From positions 1 to 59,138 of the forward strand of contig JADCDI010000021.1 in the NCBI GenBank assembly GCA_020251025.1: DNA of 59,138 nucleotides. The letters are read 5' to 3'. Numbering within the stretch: the first letter of the stretch is position 1; each line of letters opens with the position of its first letter. The translations under genes and the position numbers were made by a program. The notes beneath the pieces were generated by a model. That model was not told where the DNA came from. It saw only the letters and a program-made list of their open reading frames with translations, and did no database searches. The stretch comes from Rhodobacter sp. Its GTDB lineage: Bacteria; Pseudomonadota; Alphaproteobacteria; Rhodobacterales; Rhodobacteraceae. Below, in pieces: positions 48,700-58,322 of the stretch.

Positions 48700-49878
48700 A
48701 TGTTGTCCGTTCTGTCGTGGGCCCGCAAGGCCCCGGGTGCACGCAAGGTCTTGGCATGGGTATCGCTTGGTCTTGCCTCGGCCGGACTTGCGGCCTGTGG
48801 CCCCATGGCAACCGGGCCCTCGCTGACCGGTGGCGAGGCGGTTCAGGTCGCACTTCTGGTCCCGTCAGGCTCCGGTCAAGCCAGCGACGAATACCTTGCG
48901 CGCAGTCTTGAAAACGCGGCACGGCTGGCCATGGCCGATCTGGGCGGCGTCAGGGTTGACCTGCGGGTCTACCCGACTGCCGGGCAGGCATCGCAGGCGG
49001 CCTCTGCCGCCACGCAGGCGGTCAGCGACGGGGCCCGGATCATTCTGGGACCGGTCTTTGCACAGGAAGCCAACGCGGCGGGCAATGCCATCGCGTCGTC
49101 CGGGGTCAGCATCCTGTCCTTTTCAAACAACCCGGCCATCGCGGGGGGCAATGTCTTCGTGCTGGGCACCACATTTCCGAACATAGCCAACCGCCTGTCG
49201 CGCTATGCGGTGCGGCAGGGCAAGGGCAACATCATGATCCTGCATGACCGCACCCCTGCGGGCGATGTCGGCCGTGCCGCCATAGAGGCCGGCATTGCCG
49301 CCGCAAGCGGATCGGTCGCGGGCGTGATGGGCAACGAGTTCTCGCAGACCGGGATCGTGGAGGCTGCCCCGGCCATGGCCGCAGCGGCCCGCAGCAACGG
49401 GGCCAATGCCCTGTTCCTGACGGCCGATACGGCCGGCTCGCTGCCGCTTCTGACCCAGCTGCTGCGCGACAACGGACTGACGCCTGCCGTCATCCAGTTC
49501 ATCGGGCTGACGCGCTGGGATATTCCGCCGGCCACCCTTGCCCTGCCGGGCGTGCAGGGCGGCTGGTTCGCGCTTCCCGATCCGTCGCTGTACGAGCAGT
49601 ATGTCCAGCGATACACCGCAGCCTATGCCACCCCGCCGCACCCCGTCTCGGGGCTGGCCTATGACGGCATTGCCGCCATCGGCGCGCTGGCGCGCAGCGG
49701 CGGCGGGCTGTCCGCCGCGGCCCTGACCCAGGGGTCGGGCTTTGCCGGCGTGACAGGGGTGTTCCGCCTGCTTCCGGACGGCTCGAACGAACGCGGCCTG
49801 GCCGTGGCAGAGATCCGCAACAATCAGATCGTCGTCATTGATCCCGCACCGCGAAGCTTCGGCGGTGTCGGCTTCTAG
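48700..49878 (+). CDS. Penicillin-binding protein activator, LpoA-like lipoprotein
   Basis: A 392-residue lipoprotein. Lipobox LAAC follows a signal peptide (about residues 30-33). The rest resembles the periplasmic-binding-fold domain of LpoA: VQVALLVPSGSG, RIILGPVFAQEANAAGNAIA, LSFSNNPAIAGGNVFVLG, and FLTADTAGSLPLLTQLLRDN. LpoA activates PBP1a from the outer membrane. This protein lacks the long N-terminal TPR domain of E. coli LpoA, as is typical of alphaproteobacteria. The ATG at 48700 has GAAGGA upstream. Its stop overlaps glnD by 14 bp. Confidence 0.87.
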   Translation: MLSVLSWARKAPGARKVLAWVSLGLASAGLAACGPMATGPSLTGGEAVQVALLVPSGSGQASDEYLARSLENAARLAMADLGGVRVDLRVYPTAGQASQAASAATQAVSDGARIILGPVFAQEANAAGNAIASSGVSILSFSNNPAIAGGNVFVLGTTFPNIANRLSRYAVRQGKGNIMILHDRTPAGDVGRAAIEAGIAAASGSVAGVMGNEFSQTGIVEAAPAMAAAARSNGANALFLTADTAGSLPLLTQLLRDNGLTPAVIQFIGLTRWDIPPATLALPGVQGGWFALPDPSLYEQYVQRYTAAYATPPHPVSGLAYDGIAAIGALARSGGGLSAAALTQGSGFAGVTGVFRLLPDGSNERGLAVAEIRNNQIVVIDPAPRSFGGVGF

Positions 49879-52639
49879 TCCGGCAAAGCCGCTGCCCCTG
49901 ATCCTTCCGGACAGGCCGGGGATCATTCCCGATGCAGGGGCCCTGGTTGCCGCCGTCGCGGCCGAGATCGCGTGCGACACCGAGGCGCGTCAGGCGCGTG
50001 CCGTCGCGGTGCGGCACCTTTCGGAAGCGCGTACGCGCTGCAACGCGGCCCTGGCCGCAGGTTTTGCCGGTCATCCGCGCGACGCGCGGGCGCTGGTGCG
50101 CGCCCAGTCAGACCTGACCGACGCCCTGGTGACGGCCACGCTGCAGATCGCCATGCATCATCTGCACCCCCTTGCCAACCCGACCGAGGCAGAGCGTGTC
50201 GCCGTGCTGGCTGTCGGCGGATACGGCCGGGCAGAGATGGCCCCGCATTCCGATGTCGATCTGCTGTTTCTGACGCCGTGGAAGATCACACCCTGGGCAG
50301 AATCGGTGATCGAAAGCATGCTCTACATGCTGTGGGACCTGCGGCTGAAGGTGGGTCACGCCAGCCGCACGGTGAAGGATTGTCTGCGTCTGGGCCGGGA
50401 AGACATCACAATCCGGACCGCCCTGCTGGAGCACCGCTTTGTCGCCGGTCATGCCCCGCTGGCAGAGGAGCTGGGCGAGCGGCTGTGGAACGATCTGTTT
50501 CGCAACACCGGCCCCGAATTCATCGAGGCCAAGCTGGCCGAGCGGGCCGAGCGGCACCGCCGGCAAGGCGGCCAGCGCTATGTGCTGGAACCCAATGTAA
50601 AAGAGGGCAAGGGCGGCCTGCGCGACCTGCAGACCCTTTACTGGATCGGCAAGTATCTGCACCGGGTCCCCTCGGCCGAGGGCCTTGTGGCGGCCGGTCT
50701 GTTCACGCAGGACGAATACCAGACCTTTGCGCGGGCCGAAAACTTCCTTTGGGCTGTCCGCTGCCAGATGCATTACGCGACCAAACGCGCCACGGATCAG
50801 CTGACCTTTGACCTGCAGGTCGAGGTGGCACAGCGCATGGGCTATTGCGATGCGGGCGGACGCCGGGCTGTCGAGCATTTCATGCAGGATTACTTCCGGC
50901 ACGCCACCCGGGTGGGCGAGCTGACGCGCATCTTCCTGACCCAGCTTGAAGCGCGCCATGCCAAGCCCGAGGCGGCGATCAGCGGGCTGTTCCGCCGCAA
51001 GAAAAGGCTCCGCCCCGGACTGAAGCTGGTGCAGGGCCGGATCGACGTTGAGACGCCGTCAGCTTTTGTTGCCGACAAGCTGAACCTGCTGCGCATCTTC
51101 GGGGAATCCCTGCGGACCGGCTATCTTCTGCATCCCGGCGCCATGCGGCTGATCGCGGCCAATCTGGACCTGATCGACGACGACATGCGCTCGGACCCCG
51201 AGGCTGTGCATATCTTTCTGGACCTGCTTTTGAAGCACGGCAACCCGGAACGGTCCCTGCGCTGGATGAATGAGCTGGGCGTGCTCGGGGCCTTCATCCC
51301 CGAGTTCGAACCGATTGTCGCGATGATGCAATTCAATGTCTACCATCACTACACGGTGGACGAACACACGATCCAATGCATCAGCACGCTGGCCCAGATC
51401 GAACGCGGCGAATTGATCGAAGAGTTGCCCGTCGCCAGCCGCATCCTGACCGAGGGCGTGAACCGCCGGGTCCTGTACATGGCCCTGCTGATGCATGACA
51501 TGGGCAAGGGCCGCCCCGAGGATCATTCCATCCTTGGCGCGCAGATCGCCCGGCGCCTGGCACCCAGGCTTGGCCTGTCGCCCGAGGAATCGGAAACGGT
51601 CGAATGGCTGGTGCGCTACCATCTGCTGATGTCCGACATCGCCCAGAAGCGCGATCTGAGCGACCCGCGCACGGTGCGCGATTTCGCCAAGGCGGTGAAG
51701 GCCAGGGAACGGCTGGATCTGCTGACGGTGCTGACCGTCTGCGACATTCGCGGTGTGGGGCCGGGCACCTGGAACAACTGGAAAGCCATGCTGCTGCGCC
51801 AGTTGTACCGCGACACGGCCACGGCCCTGGAGGGTGGCCTCGAATCCCTGAACCGGGCCCGGCGCGAGGACGAGGCCAAGCGCGCCCTGCGCGATGCCCT
51901 GCCGGACTGGGACGCAAAGGACCTGCGCGCCGAGACCGCCCGCCACTACCCCCCCTACTGGCAGGGCCTGACAACCGATACGCAGGCCGTCTTTGCCCGG
52001 CTGCTGCGCGGCCTGGCGGATGACGAGATCCGGATCGACCTGCACCCGGAGGCGGCCCGCGATGCCACGCGGGCCTGCTTTGCCCTGGCCGACCATCCGG
52101 GCATCTTCTCGCGGCTGGCGGGGGCGCTGGCGCTGGTGGGCGCGAATGTGGTCGATGCGCGCACCTATACGTCAAAGGACGGCTATGCGACGGCGGTGTT
52201 CTGGATCCAGGACGTGGAAGGCAAGCCCTACGAGGTGGCCAGACTGCCGCGTCTGCGCGGCATGATCGACAAGACGCTGAACGGTGAGATCAAGGCCCGT
52301 GACGCCCTGAAAGACCGCGACAAGGTCCGAAAGCGCGAAAGCCAGTTCCACTTTCCCACACATATCGTTTTCGACAACGAAGGCTCCGAGATCTACACCA
52401 TCATCGAGGTCGATACCCGCGACCGCCCGGGCCTGCTTTATGATCTGACGCGCACGCTGGCGGCGGGCAACATCTACATTGCCTCTGCCGTGATCGCGAC
52501 CTACGGTGCCCAGGTTGTCGATACCTTCTATGTCAAGGATATGTTCGGCTTGAAACTGCACACCAAATCGCGCCGGGACGCGCTGGAACGCAAGCTGCGG
52601 CAGGCCATTGCCGAAGGCGCGGAACGGGCGCTGCGTTGA
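49865..52639 (+). CDS. glnD: Bifunctional PII uridylyltransferase/uridylyl-removing enzyme GlnD
   Basis: A 924-residue nitrogen-sensing protein. The nucleotidyltransferase domain has AVGGYGRAEMAPHSDVDLLF (about 117-136), the HD domain has LLMHDMGKGRPEDH (near 541), and two C-terminal ACT domains begin near 742 (DHPGIFSRLAGALALVGANV) and 852 (DRPGLLYDLTRTLAAG). It uridylylates PII proteins when glutamine is low and removes UMP when it is high. The start is GTG (49865), overlapping the LpoA-like stop by 14 bp. An upstream TTG is possible. murJ follows 78 bp downstream. Confidence 0.95.
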   Translation: MSASSPAKPLPLILPDRPGIIPDAGALVAAVAAEIACDTEARQARAVAVRHLSEARTRCNAALAAGFAGHPRDARALVRAQSDLTDALVTATLQIAMHHLHPLANPTEAERVAVLAVGGYGRAEMAPHSDVDLLFLTPWKITPWAESVIESMLYMLWDLRLKVGHASRTVKDCLRLGREDITIRTALLEHRFVAGHAPLAEELGERLWNDLFRNTGPEFIEAKLAERAERHRRQGGQRYVLEPNVKEGKGGLRDLQTLYWIGKYLHRVPSAEGLVAAGLFTQDEYQTFARAENFLWAVRCQMHYATKRATDQLTFDLQVEVAQRMGYCDAGGRRAVEHFMQDYFRHATRVGELTRIFLTQLEARHAKPEAAISGLFRRKKRLRPGLKLVQGRIDVETPSAFVADKLNLLRIFGESLRTGYLLHPGAMRLIAANLDLIDDDMRSDPEAVHIFLDLLLKHGNPERSLRWMNELGVLGAFIPEFEPIVAMMQFNVYHHYTVDEHTIQCISTLAQIERGELIEELPVASRILTEGVNRRVLYMALLMHDMGKGRPEDHSILGAQIARRLAPRLGLSPEESETVEWLVRYHLLMSDIAQKRDLSDPRTVRDFAKAVKARERLDLLTVLTVCDIRGVGPGTWNNWKAMLLRQLYRDTATALEGGLESLNRARREDEAKRALRDALPDWDAKDLRAETARHYPPYWQGLTTDTQAVFARLLRGLADDEIRIDLHPEAARDATRACFALADHPGIFSRLAGALALVGANVVDARTYTSKDGYATAVFWIQDVEGKPYEVARLPRLRGMIDKTLNGEIKARDALKDRDKVRKRESQFHFPTHIVFDNEGSEIYTIIEVDTRDRPGLLYDLTRTLAAGNIYIASAVIATYGAQVVDTFYVKDMFGLKLHTKSRRDALERKLRQAIAEGAERALR

Positions 52640-52717
52640 TCGGCCCCGCCCGCCCCCGCCGCTGCATCCTTGCCTGCGGTCTGCCCCGGCACGGCGTGCT
52701 GCCGGACCGGGTCTGAC

Positions 52718-54262
52718 ATGCAGCCCATCCGCCTGCTGCGCGGCTTCCTGACCGTCGGAAGCTGGACACTTGTCAGCCGGCTGGTGGGGTTCCTGCGCGA
52801 TGTGATGATGGCGGCCTATCTGGGTGCCGGGCCGGTGGCAGAGGCCTTTCTCATTGCTTTTTCGCTGCCCAACATGTTCCGCCGCTTCTTTGCCGAAGGG
52901 GCCTTCAACATGGCTTTCGTGCCGATGTTCAGCAAGAAGCTGGAATCGGGCGAGGATGCGCAGGGCTTTGCCCGCGACGCCTTCAACGCGCTTGCCGGCG
53001 TGCTGATCCTGTTCACGATCATCGGCACCCTGGCCATGCCCGCGCTGGTCTGGGCCATGGCCAGCGGTTTTGTCGGCGACGCGCGCTTTGATCTGGCCGT
53101 TCTTTTCGGGCGGATCGCCTTTTCCTATATCCTGTTCATCTCGCTGGTGGCGATGCTGTCGGGCGTGCTCAATGCCTTCGGGCGGTTCACCGAAGCCAGC
53201 TTCGTGCCGGTGCTGATGAACCTGATGTTCATCGCGGCCATGCTGTTGGCGGAACGCGCGGGCTGGGATATGGGGCTGACCCTTGCCTGGACCGTGCCGG
53301 TCACCGGCATCGCGCAGCTTGGCTTTACCTGGATTTCCGCCCACCGCGCGGGCCTGCGCTTTACCCCCGGCTGGCCCCGGATCACGCCCGACCTGAAACG
53401 CCTGGCCATCATCGCAGGTCCGGCGGTTCTGGCGGGCGGCGTCGTGCAGGTGAACCTGCTGGTCGGCCGGCAGGTGGCTTCCTTTACCGAAGGGGCCGTT
53501 GCCTGGCTGTCCTATGCTGACCGGCTTTATCAGCTGCCGCTTGGGGTGGTGGGCATCGCCATCGGCACCGTGCTGCTGCCTGACCTGTCGCGCCGTCTGC
53601 GGGCGGGCGACCTGCAGGGCGGGCGTGACAGCCTGAACCGCGGGGCGGAATTTGCGCTGGCGCTGACCCTGCCCGCCGCCGTTGCCCTTGTGGTGATTGC
53701 CCTGCCGCTGACCACCGTGCTGTTTCAGCGCGGGGCCTTCGGCGCGGACGATGCGGCCAACACCGCGCTGGCGCTGGCCGCCTATGGCATCGGCCTGCCC
53801 GCCTTTGTGCTGCACAAGGTGCTGCAACCGCTGTTCTATGCCCGCGAAGACACCCGCCGCCCGTTCCGCTATGCCGTGATGTCCATGCTTGTCAACGCGG
53901 GCTTTGCGGTGGGGTTCATGCCGCTCATGGGCTTCATGTCGGCCGCTTTGGCCACGACCGTGGCGGGCTGGGTCATGGTCTGGCAGCTTTGGGCAGGGTC
54001 ACGCGCCATGGGCGAGGCGGCGCAGACGGATGCCCGGCTGCGCCGCCGGCTTCCCCGGCTGGTTGCGGCCTCTGCCCTGATGGGCTGCTGCCTTTGGGCG
54101 GGTGCGATCCTGCTTGGCCCCGCCCTGGGCACGCCGGGGCTGCGCTATGTGGCCCTTGGCGGACTCGTGGCCACGGGTATCGTCAGCTACTTCGGCTTTG
54201 GCACGCTTCTGGGGGCGTTCCGCCTTGCCGATTTCAGGGCGGCGCTGCGCCGTCAGCGCTGA
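52718..54262 (+). CDS. murJ: Lipid II flippase MurJ
   Basis: A 514-residue MOP-family membrane protein with about 14 hydrophobic helices and the conserved start GFLTVGSWTLVSRLVGFLRD. AEAFLIAFSLPNMFRRFFAEGAFN and GVVGIAIGTVLLPDLSRRL are family marks. It moves the peptidoglycan precursor lipid II to the periplasm. The ATG at 52718 is used, not the earlier frame opening. It follows glnD, and its end overlaps the converging rhomboid gene by 10 bp. Confidence 0.95.
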   Translation: MQPIRLLRGFLTVGSWTLVSRLVGFLRDVMMAAYLGAGPVAEAFLIAFSLPNMFRRFFAEGAFNMAFVPMFSKKLESGEDAQGFARDAFNALAGVLILFTIIGTLAMPALVWAMASGFVGDARFDLAVLFGRIAFSYILFISLVAMLSGVLNAFGRFTEASFVPVLMNLMFIAAMLLAERAGWDMGLTLAWTVPVTGIAQLGFTWISAHRAGLRFTPGWPRITPDLKRLAIIAGPAVLAGGVVQVNLLVGRQVASFTEGAVAWLSYADRLYQLPLGVVGIAIGTVLLPDLSRRLRAGDLQGGRDSLNRGAEFALALTLPAAVALVVIALPLTTVLFQRGAFGADDAANTALALAAYGIGLPAFVLHKVLQPLFYAREDTRRPFRYAVMSMLVNAGFAVGFMPLMGFMSAALATTVAGWVMVWQLWAGSRAMGEAAQTDARLRRRLPRLVAASALMGCCLWAGAILLGPALGTPGLRYVALGGLVATGIVSYFGFGTLLGAFRLADFRAALRRQR

Positions 54263-54939
54263 CGCAGCTTGTCGCGGACCCGTCCCCACCCGCCGGGAGA
54301 GACGACGAAGGACAACAGAAACCCGGCCAGGAAAGCGGCAAGGTCGGCCACCCATTCCCAGCCGCCGCCAAAGATCATGCCGAACAGAAGCTGAAAGCCC
54401 AAAAGAAAGCCGATCAGCGTAAAGGCGCGGTATTTGTTGGCCCCCACCGCCGCCAGATTGACCCAAAGCAGAAAGGTGAAGCCGCCGATCAGCCCATAGA
54501 CCGGCGGATAGCCCCCGATCAGCGGGGCCTGAAGGCCGGGGATCAGCGTATAGGCCAGCGCGCCTGCGATTGCCGCACCGAAATACACCACCAGAACCGC
54601 CCACCAGCGAAAGACTTCGCCCACCATCTTGCCGATGGCCAGCAGGATGACGATCACGAACAGGGCATGGGTGAAACTGGTATGGATGACGGGATAGGTC
54701 ACGATCCGCATCAGCTGATCGGGCGGAAAGGCCCACTGATCGGTCATCTGCCGCATCAGGTCCGGCGAAAAGGCAAAGCGCTGGACAGCGTCCAGCCGCC
54801 AGCCCACCGCCTCGGGGCCGCCCGCCAGGCCGCGTGCGCCCAGGGTCACGACCACCTCCATCGCGATGATCGGCAGGGCCAGCGCCCAGACCACGGGCGG
54901 CAGCGGGTTCAGGGGCGGGGCGTTGGTGTCACGCTGCAT
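54253..54939 (-). CDS. Rhomboid-family membrane protein lacking the catalytic Ser and His
   Basis: A 228-residue membrane protein of the rhomboid fold: six or so helices, HTSFTHALFVIVILLAIGKM (86-105), and VSPGGWGRVRDKL at the end. In active rhomboids a GxSG serine follows; here the site reads PPVYGLIGGF (145-154), with no serine. The final helix has VADLAAFLAGF (197-207) where the catalytic His of A-H-xx-G would sit. Both catalytic residues are therefore missing, pointing to a pseudoprotease (like iRhom/Derlin). The ATG at 54939 is used; 54960 is an alternative. It converges with murJ and diverges from trpS. Confidence 0.82.
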   Translation of the reverse strand: MQRDTNAPPLNPLPPVVWALALPIIAMEVVVTLGARGLAGGPEAVGWRLDAVQRFAFSPDLMRQMTDQWAFPPDQLMRIVTYPVIHTSFTHALFVIVILLAIGKMVGEVFRWWAVLVVYFGAAIAGALAYTLIPGLQAPLIGGYPPVYGLIGGFTFLLWVNLAAVGANKYRAFTLIGFLLGFQLLFGMIFGGGWEWVADLAAFLAGFLLSFVVSPGGWGRVRDKLRQR

Positions 54940-55060
54940 TCTTGGGCCTTTCGGTGTCATCGCGGGCCTGCGCCCGACCTTTGGCGGTAACGGGCGTCGT
55001 TGACGCCCCCGCGCCCCAGCGATAAGCCCAAGGCACAACTTATTCCAGACGGAGTCCTTC

Positions 55061-56107
55061 ATGGCCGGGCCGGTCAGAACGCCTCAGGCAGCGTCCTCGC
55101 GCATCTTCTCGGGCATCCAGCCTTCGGGCGGATTGACGCTGGGCAATTACCTTGGCGCGCTCAAACGTTTTGTCGAAAAGCAGGACGAGGGGATCGAGAC
55201 GATCTATTGCCTTGTCGACATGCACGCGATCACCGTCTGGCAGGATCCGGCCAAGCTGCGTCACGCCACCCGCGAGGCGGCCGCCGGTTTCATCGCGGCG
55301 GGCATCGACCCGGCACGCTCCATCCTCTTCAACCAAAGTCAGGTCAGCGCCCATGCCGAACTGGGCTGGATCTTCAACTGCGTCGCGCGCATGGGCTGGA
55401 TGAGCCGCATGACCCAGTTCAAGGACAAGGCGGGCAAGAACAGCGAAAACGTCTCGCTGGGCCTTTTCGCCTATCCCGCGCTGATGGCCGCCGACATCCT
55501 GGCCTACAAGGCCACCCATGTACCGGTTGGCGAGGATCAGAAGCAGCATCTGGAATTGTGCCGCGACATCGCGATCAAGTTCAACAACGACTATGCCGTC
55601 GATTTCTTTCCCGTGGTGGAACCCGTGATCGAAGGGGCCGCGACCCGCGTGATGAGCCTGCGCGACGGCACGAAGAAGATGTCGAAATCCGATCCCTCTG
55701 ATCAAAGCCGCATCAACCTGACCGATGATGCAGACGAGATTGCCCGGAAAATCCGCAAGGCCAGGACCGATGCCGACCCCCTGCCCGAAACGCTGGACGG
55801 GCTGAAGGACCGGCCCGAGGCGCGCAATCTGGTCAACATCTATGCCGCCCTTGCCGGACACACGCCCGAGCAGGTCGTCTCCGATTTTGCCGGCGCGCAG
55901 TTTGGCACCTTCAAGCCGGCGCTGGCCGACCTTGCCGTGGCCAGGCTGTCGCCGATCACGGCGGAAATGGTGCGGCTGATGCGGGACCCCGGCGAAATCG
56001 ACCGCATCCTGGGCGAAGGGGCCGACCGCGCCGATGCCATTGCCCGGCCGATCCTGAGGGATGTCTATGAGATCACCGGCATGATCCGGTCCCCCGGCCG
56101 GCGTTGA
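55061..56107 (+). CDS. trpS: Tryptophan--tRNA ligase
   Basis: A 348-residue class I synthetase. The HIGH-like motif is in [16 protein letters not shown], the active-site loop has [12 protein letters not shown], and the KMSKS motif is present as [31 protein letters not shown] is also family-typical. It attaches Trp to its tRNA. The ATG at 55061 gives full length. The next gene starts one base after the stop, so the two are probably co-transcribed. Confidence 0.97.
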   Translation: MAGPVRTPQAASSRIFSGIQPSGGLTLGNYLGALKRFVEKQDEGIETIYCLVDMHAITVWQDPAKLRHATREAAAGFIAAGIDPARSILFNQSQVSAHAELGWIFNCVARMGWMSRMTQFKDKAGKNSENVSLGLFAYPALMAADILAYKATHVPVGEDQKQHLELCRDIAIKFNNDYAVDFFPVVEPVIEGAATRVMSLRDGTKKMSKSDPSDQSRINLTDDADEIARKIRKARTDADPLPETLDGLKDRPEARNLVNIYAALAGHTPEQVVSDFAGAQFGTFKPALADLAVARLSPITAEMVRLMRDPGEIDRILGEGADRADAIARPILRDVYEITGMIRSPGRR

Positions 56108-56108
56108 C

Positions 56109-57176
56109 ATGCTGCGGCCCGTGGCAAAGGCCTGTCTGACGCTTTGCCTGGTGCTGTCGCTTGTTACCACGGGACTGGCCGGGCTGCGCATTGCGCGCGA
56201 CCCCCTGGTCGCCCCCCTGATCGACCGCAGCGGCCAGCAGATTGTCGCGGCAACAGACCGCCTGATGGCCGATTATGCCACGGCAGACCGGGTTGCCGGC
56301 CTGATTGCCGCAAGGCTTGGCGAAACCCCGCGCAACTGGGTGGCGATCGAGGCGCTGGAAGAGGTTGCGGCCGAGCGCGGCCTTTCCCTGCCGCCCGGTC
56401 TGACCGCCGCGCGGAACGCGGCCTGGGAAAAGGATTCGGACTGGCTGACGGGCATCGGCGAATGCGCCCGCTGCGCCTATGATCCCGCCGCCTGCACCCT
56501 GTCGAATGTGCTGGTCTGCCAGGTTCCCGTTGCCCTGACGCCGCTGGGCGACATTGCGGGCCTTGCGCGCGCGGGCAGCGCAGCCGCCACGGGCGGCGAT
56601 GTGGACGAGATCGACCTGGGCCTGTCCGTCATCGGACTGGGGGCGACGGCGCTTGTGCTGGCCTCTGGCGGGTCGTCGGCTTTGGTCAAGATCGGGGCCT
56701 CCACCGCCCTTCTGGCCCGGCGGATGAACCTTCTGTCGCCCCGCCTGACGTCCGGGGCCCTGGCGGCGCTGCGCCGCAGCGTGGACTGGGCCGCCCTGCC
56801 GGCCGTGCGCAGCAGCGACGATCTGGCCCGCGCGGTCCGCATGGACGCGCTGGCGCCGGTCATCGCCGTTGTGGGCGACATGGGCCGCATTCAGGGTGCG
56901 GTCGGCACCACCCGCGCGCTGCACCTGCTGGCTTATGTCGATGATGCCGCCGACGCCCGCCGCATGGCGCGCGCAACCGAGGCGCTGGGCGCGCGTTCGG
57001 TGGGACGGATCGAGGTTCTGGGCAAGGCACGGTTCCTGCGCGCGACGATCCGCTGGTCGGACACTGCCCGCACCGTCATGGCGGGCCTTCTTGGCTTTCT
57101 GGGGTCGCTTGCCGCCCTGGTTGCAGGCGCCCTGCAAGGGGCAGGGCTGCGCCTGTTGCGTCAGGTGGCCCGCTGA
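56109..57176 (+). CDS. Unknown membrane protein with a four-Cys cluster
   Basis: A 355-residue protein of no family I recognise. Hydrophobic segments lie at about 10-26, 166-186 and 325-350, with the large middle part probably on one side of the membrane. A compact four-Cys cluster is at residues 119-137 (CARCAYDPAACTLSN...C), a spacing that could bind metal or form disulfides. The start ATG is one base after trpS, and a strong terminator follows about 140 bp after the stop. Conservation beside trpS would indicate a real function. Confidence 0.75.
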   Translation: MLRPVAKACLTLCLVLSLVTTGLAGLRIARDPLVAPLIDRSGQQIVAATDRLMADYATADRVAGLIAARLGETPRNWVAIEALEEVAAERGLSLPPGLTAARNAAWEKDSDWLTGIGECARCAYDPAACTLSNVLVCQVPVALTPLGDIAGLARAGSAAATGGDVDEIDLGLSVIGLGATALVLASGGSSALVKIGASTALLARRMNLLSPRLTSGALAALRRSVDWAALPAVRSSDDLARAVRMDALAPVIAVVGDMGRIQGAVGTTRALHLLAYVDDAADARRMARATEALGARSVGRIEVLGKARFLRATIRWSDTARTVMAGLLGFLGSLAALVAGALQGAGLRLLRQVAR

Positions 57177-57313
57177 CGCCCGCCTGTCACGGAATCGGGT
57201 CACTGGCCTGCAATCTTTGGGTGCGGGTGTCAGCGCGCACCCGTGCCGGGCACATCTGGCCCCCGTCCCTGCCGTGCCCGGCCCGTCCCCGGCCCCGCAC
57301 TGCCGCCCGGCAT

Positions 57314-57345
57314 CCCCCGGACCCCGCAGGGTCCGGGGGTTTTTC
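57314..57345 (+). terminator. Rho-independent terminator
   Basis: A perfect 11-bp stem (CCCCCGGACCC at 57314-57324 with GGGTCCGGGGG at 57329-57339), loop CGCA and then TTTTT. It ends the trpS/unknown-gene transcript. Confidence 0.9.
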
Positions 57346-57402
57346 CTTGCGCCCCGGTCTTGATCGCGGCTGGACCCGGCCGCTGCAGAGTGATTAACTC
57401 GG

Positions 57403-57416
57403 CCCCGTCAACGGGG
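57403..57416 (+). promoter_or_regulatory. Hairpin covering the ribosome-binding site of the aminotransferase gene
   Basis: CCCCG-TCAA-CGGGG sits 8 bp before the ATG at 57425. The GGGGAA that probably binds the ribosome is largely inside the 3' arm. Confidence 0.3.
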
Positions 57417-57424
57417 AAAAGCGC

Positions 57425-58288
57425 ATGGCATTCGGCACGCAGATCCGCACCTGGTTCGAGGGGCGCTGGCACGACGGTGACCTGCATGTGATGCGCGCGG
57501 CGGACCACGGCATGTGGCAGGGGTCCAGCGTTTTCGACGGGGCGCGCTGGTTCGACGGGGTCTGTCCCGATCTTGCAGCCCATTGCGCCCGCCTGAACCG
57601 GTCTGCCGGGGCGCTGATGATCACGCCCACCCTGACCGCAGCCGAGATCGAACAGATCGCCCGCGACGGCCTTCGCGCGTATGACAGCACGACGGCGGTC
57701 TATGTGCGGCCCATGTACTGGGCACTGCACGGATCGGACCTGGGCGTGGCACCCCGGCCCGGTGCCACCGGTTTTGCCCTGTCGCTGGAAGCGGTGCCGA
57801 TGCCGCCCGCCGGGGCCAGCACCACGCTGACCCGCACCCGGTTCCGCCGGCCGGTGCTGGAGGACAATGTCTGCAACGCCAAGGCGGGCTGCCTTTATCC
57901 CAACAATGCAAGGATGCTGGTCGAGGCGCGGTCGAGGGGTTTCGGCAATGCCCTTGCCGCAGATGCGATGGGCAATGTGGCGGAAAGTGCCACGGCCAAT
58001 ATCTTTATCGTCCGGGACGGCGTGGTGATGACCCCGATCGCCAACGGAACCTTCCTGGCTGGCATCACGCGGTCGCGTCACATGGAAAACCTGCGCGCCG
58101 ACGGGATCGAGGTGCGCGAAGTGGTGATGAGCTTTGACGATGTGACTGCCGCCGACGAGGTCTTTCTGTCGGGCAACTTCAGCAAGGTGATGCCCGTGAC
58201 AGCCTTTGAGGACCGCCAGTACCATGTCGGCCCGGTCACGAAGCGCGTGCGGCAACTGTACTGGGATTGGGCCAGAAGCGCCGCATGA
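57425..58288 (+). CDS. ilvE: Class IV branched-chain amino-acid aminotransferase
   Basis: A 287-residue PLP enzyme of fold type IV. The catalytic lysine is in VCNAKAGCLYPNNARMLVEA, with GNVAESATANIFIV and GTFLAGITRSRHMENLRADG around the cofactor. It should transfer the amino group in the last step of Leu, Ile and Val synthesis. 4-amino-4-deoxychorismate lyase and D-amino-acid aminotransferase share the fold, and ilvE is preferred by motif and length. A terminator precedes it. It is followed by a universal stress protein, 35 bp downstream. Confidence 0.85.
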   Translation: MAFGTQIRTWFEGRWHDGDLHVMRAADHGMWQGSSVFDGARWFDGVCPDLAAHCARLNRSAGALMITPTLTAAEIEQIARDGLRAYDSTTAVYVRPMYWALHGSDLGVAPRPGATGFALSLEAVPMPPAGASTTLTRTRFRRPVLEDNVCNAKAGCLYPNNARMLVEARSRGFGNALAADAMGNVAESATANIFIVRDGVVMTPIANGTFLAGITRSRHMENLRADGIEVREVVMSFDDVTAADEVFLSGNFSKVMPVTAFEDRQYHVGPVTKRVRQLYWDWARSAA

Positions 58289-58322
58289 GGGATGAAACGG
58301 GATCAGTCGGGAAGGGTCGGTA

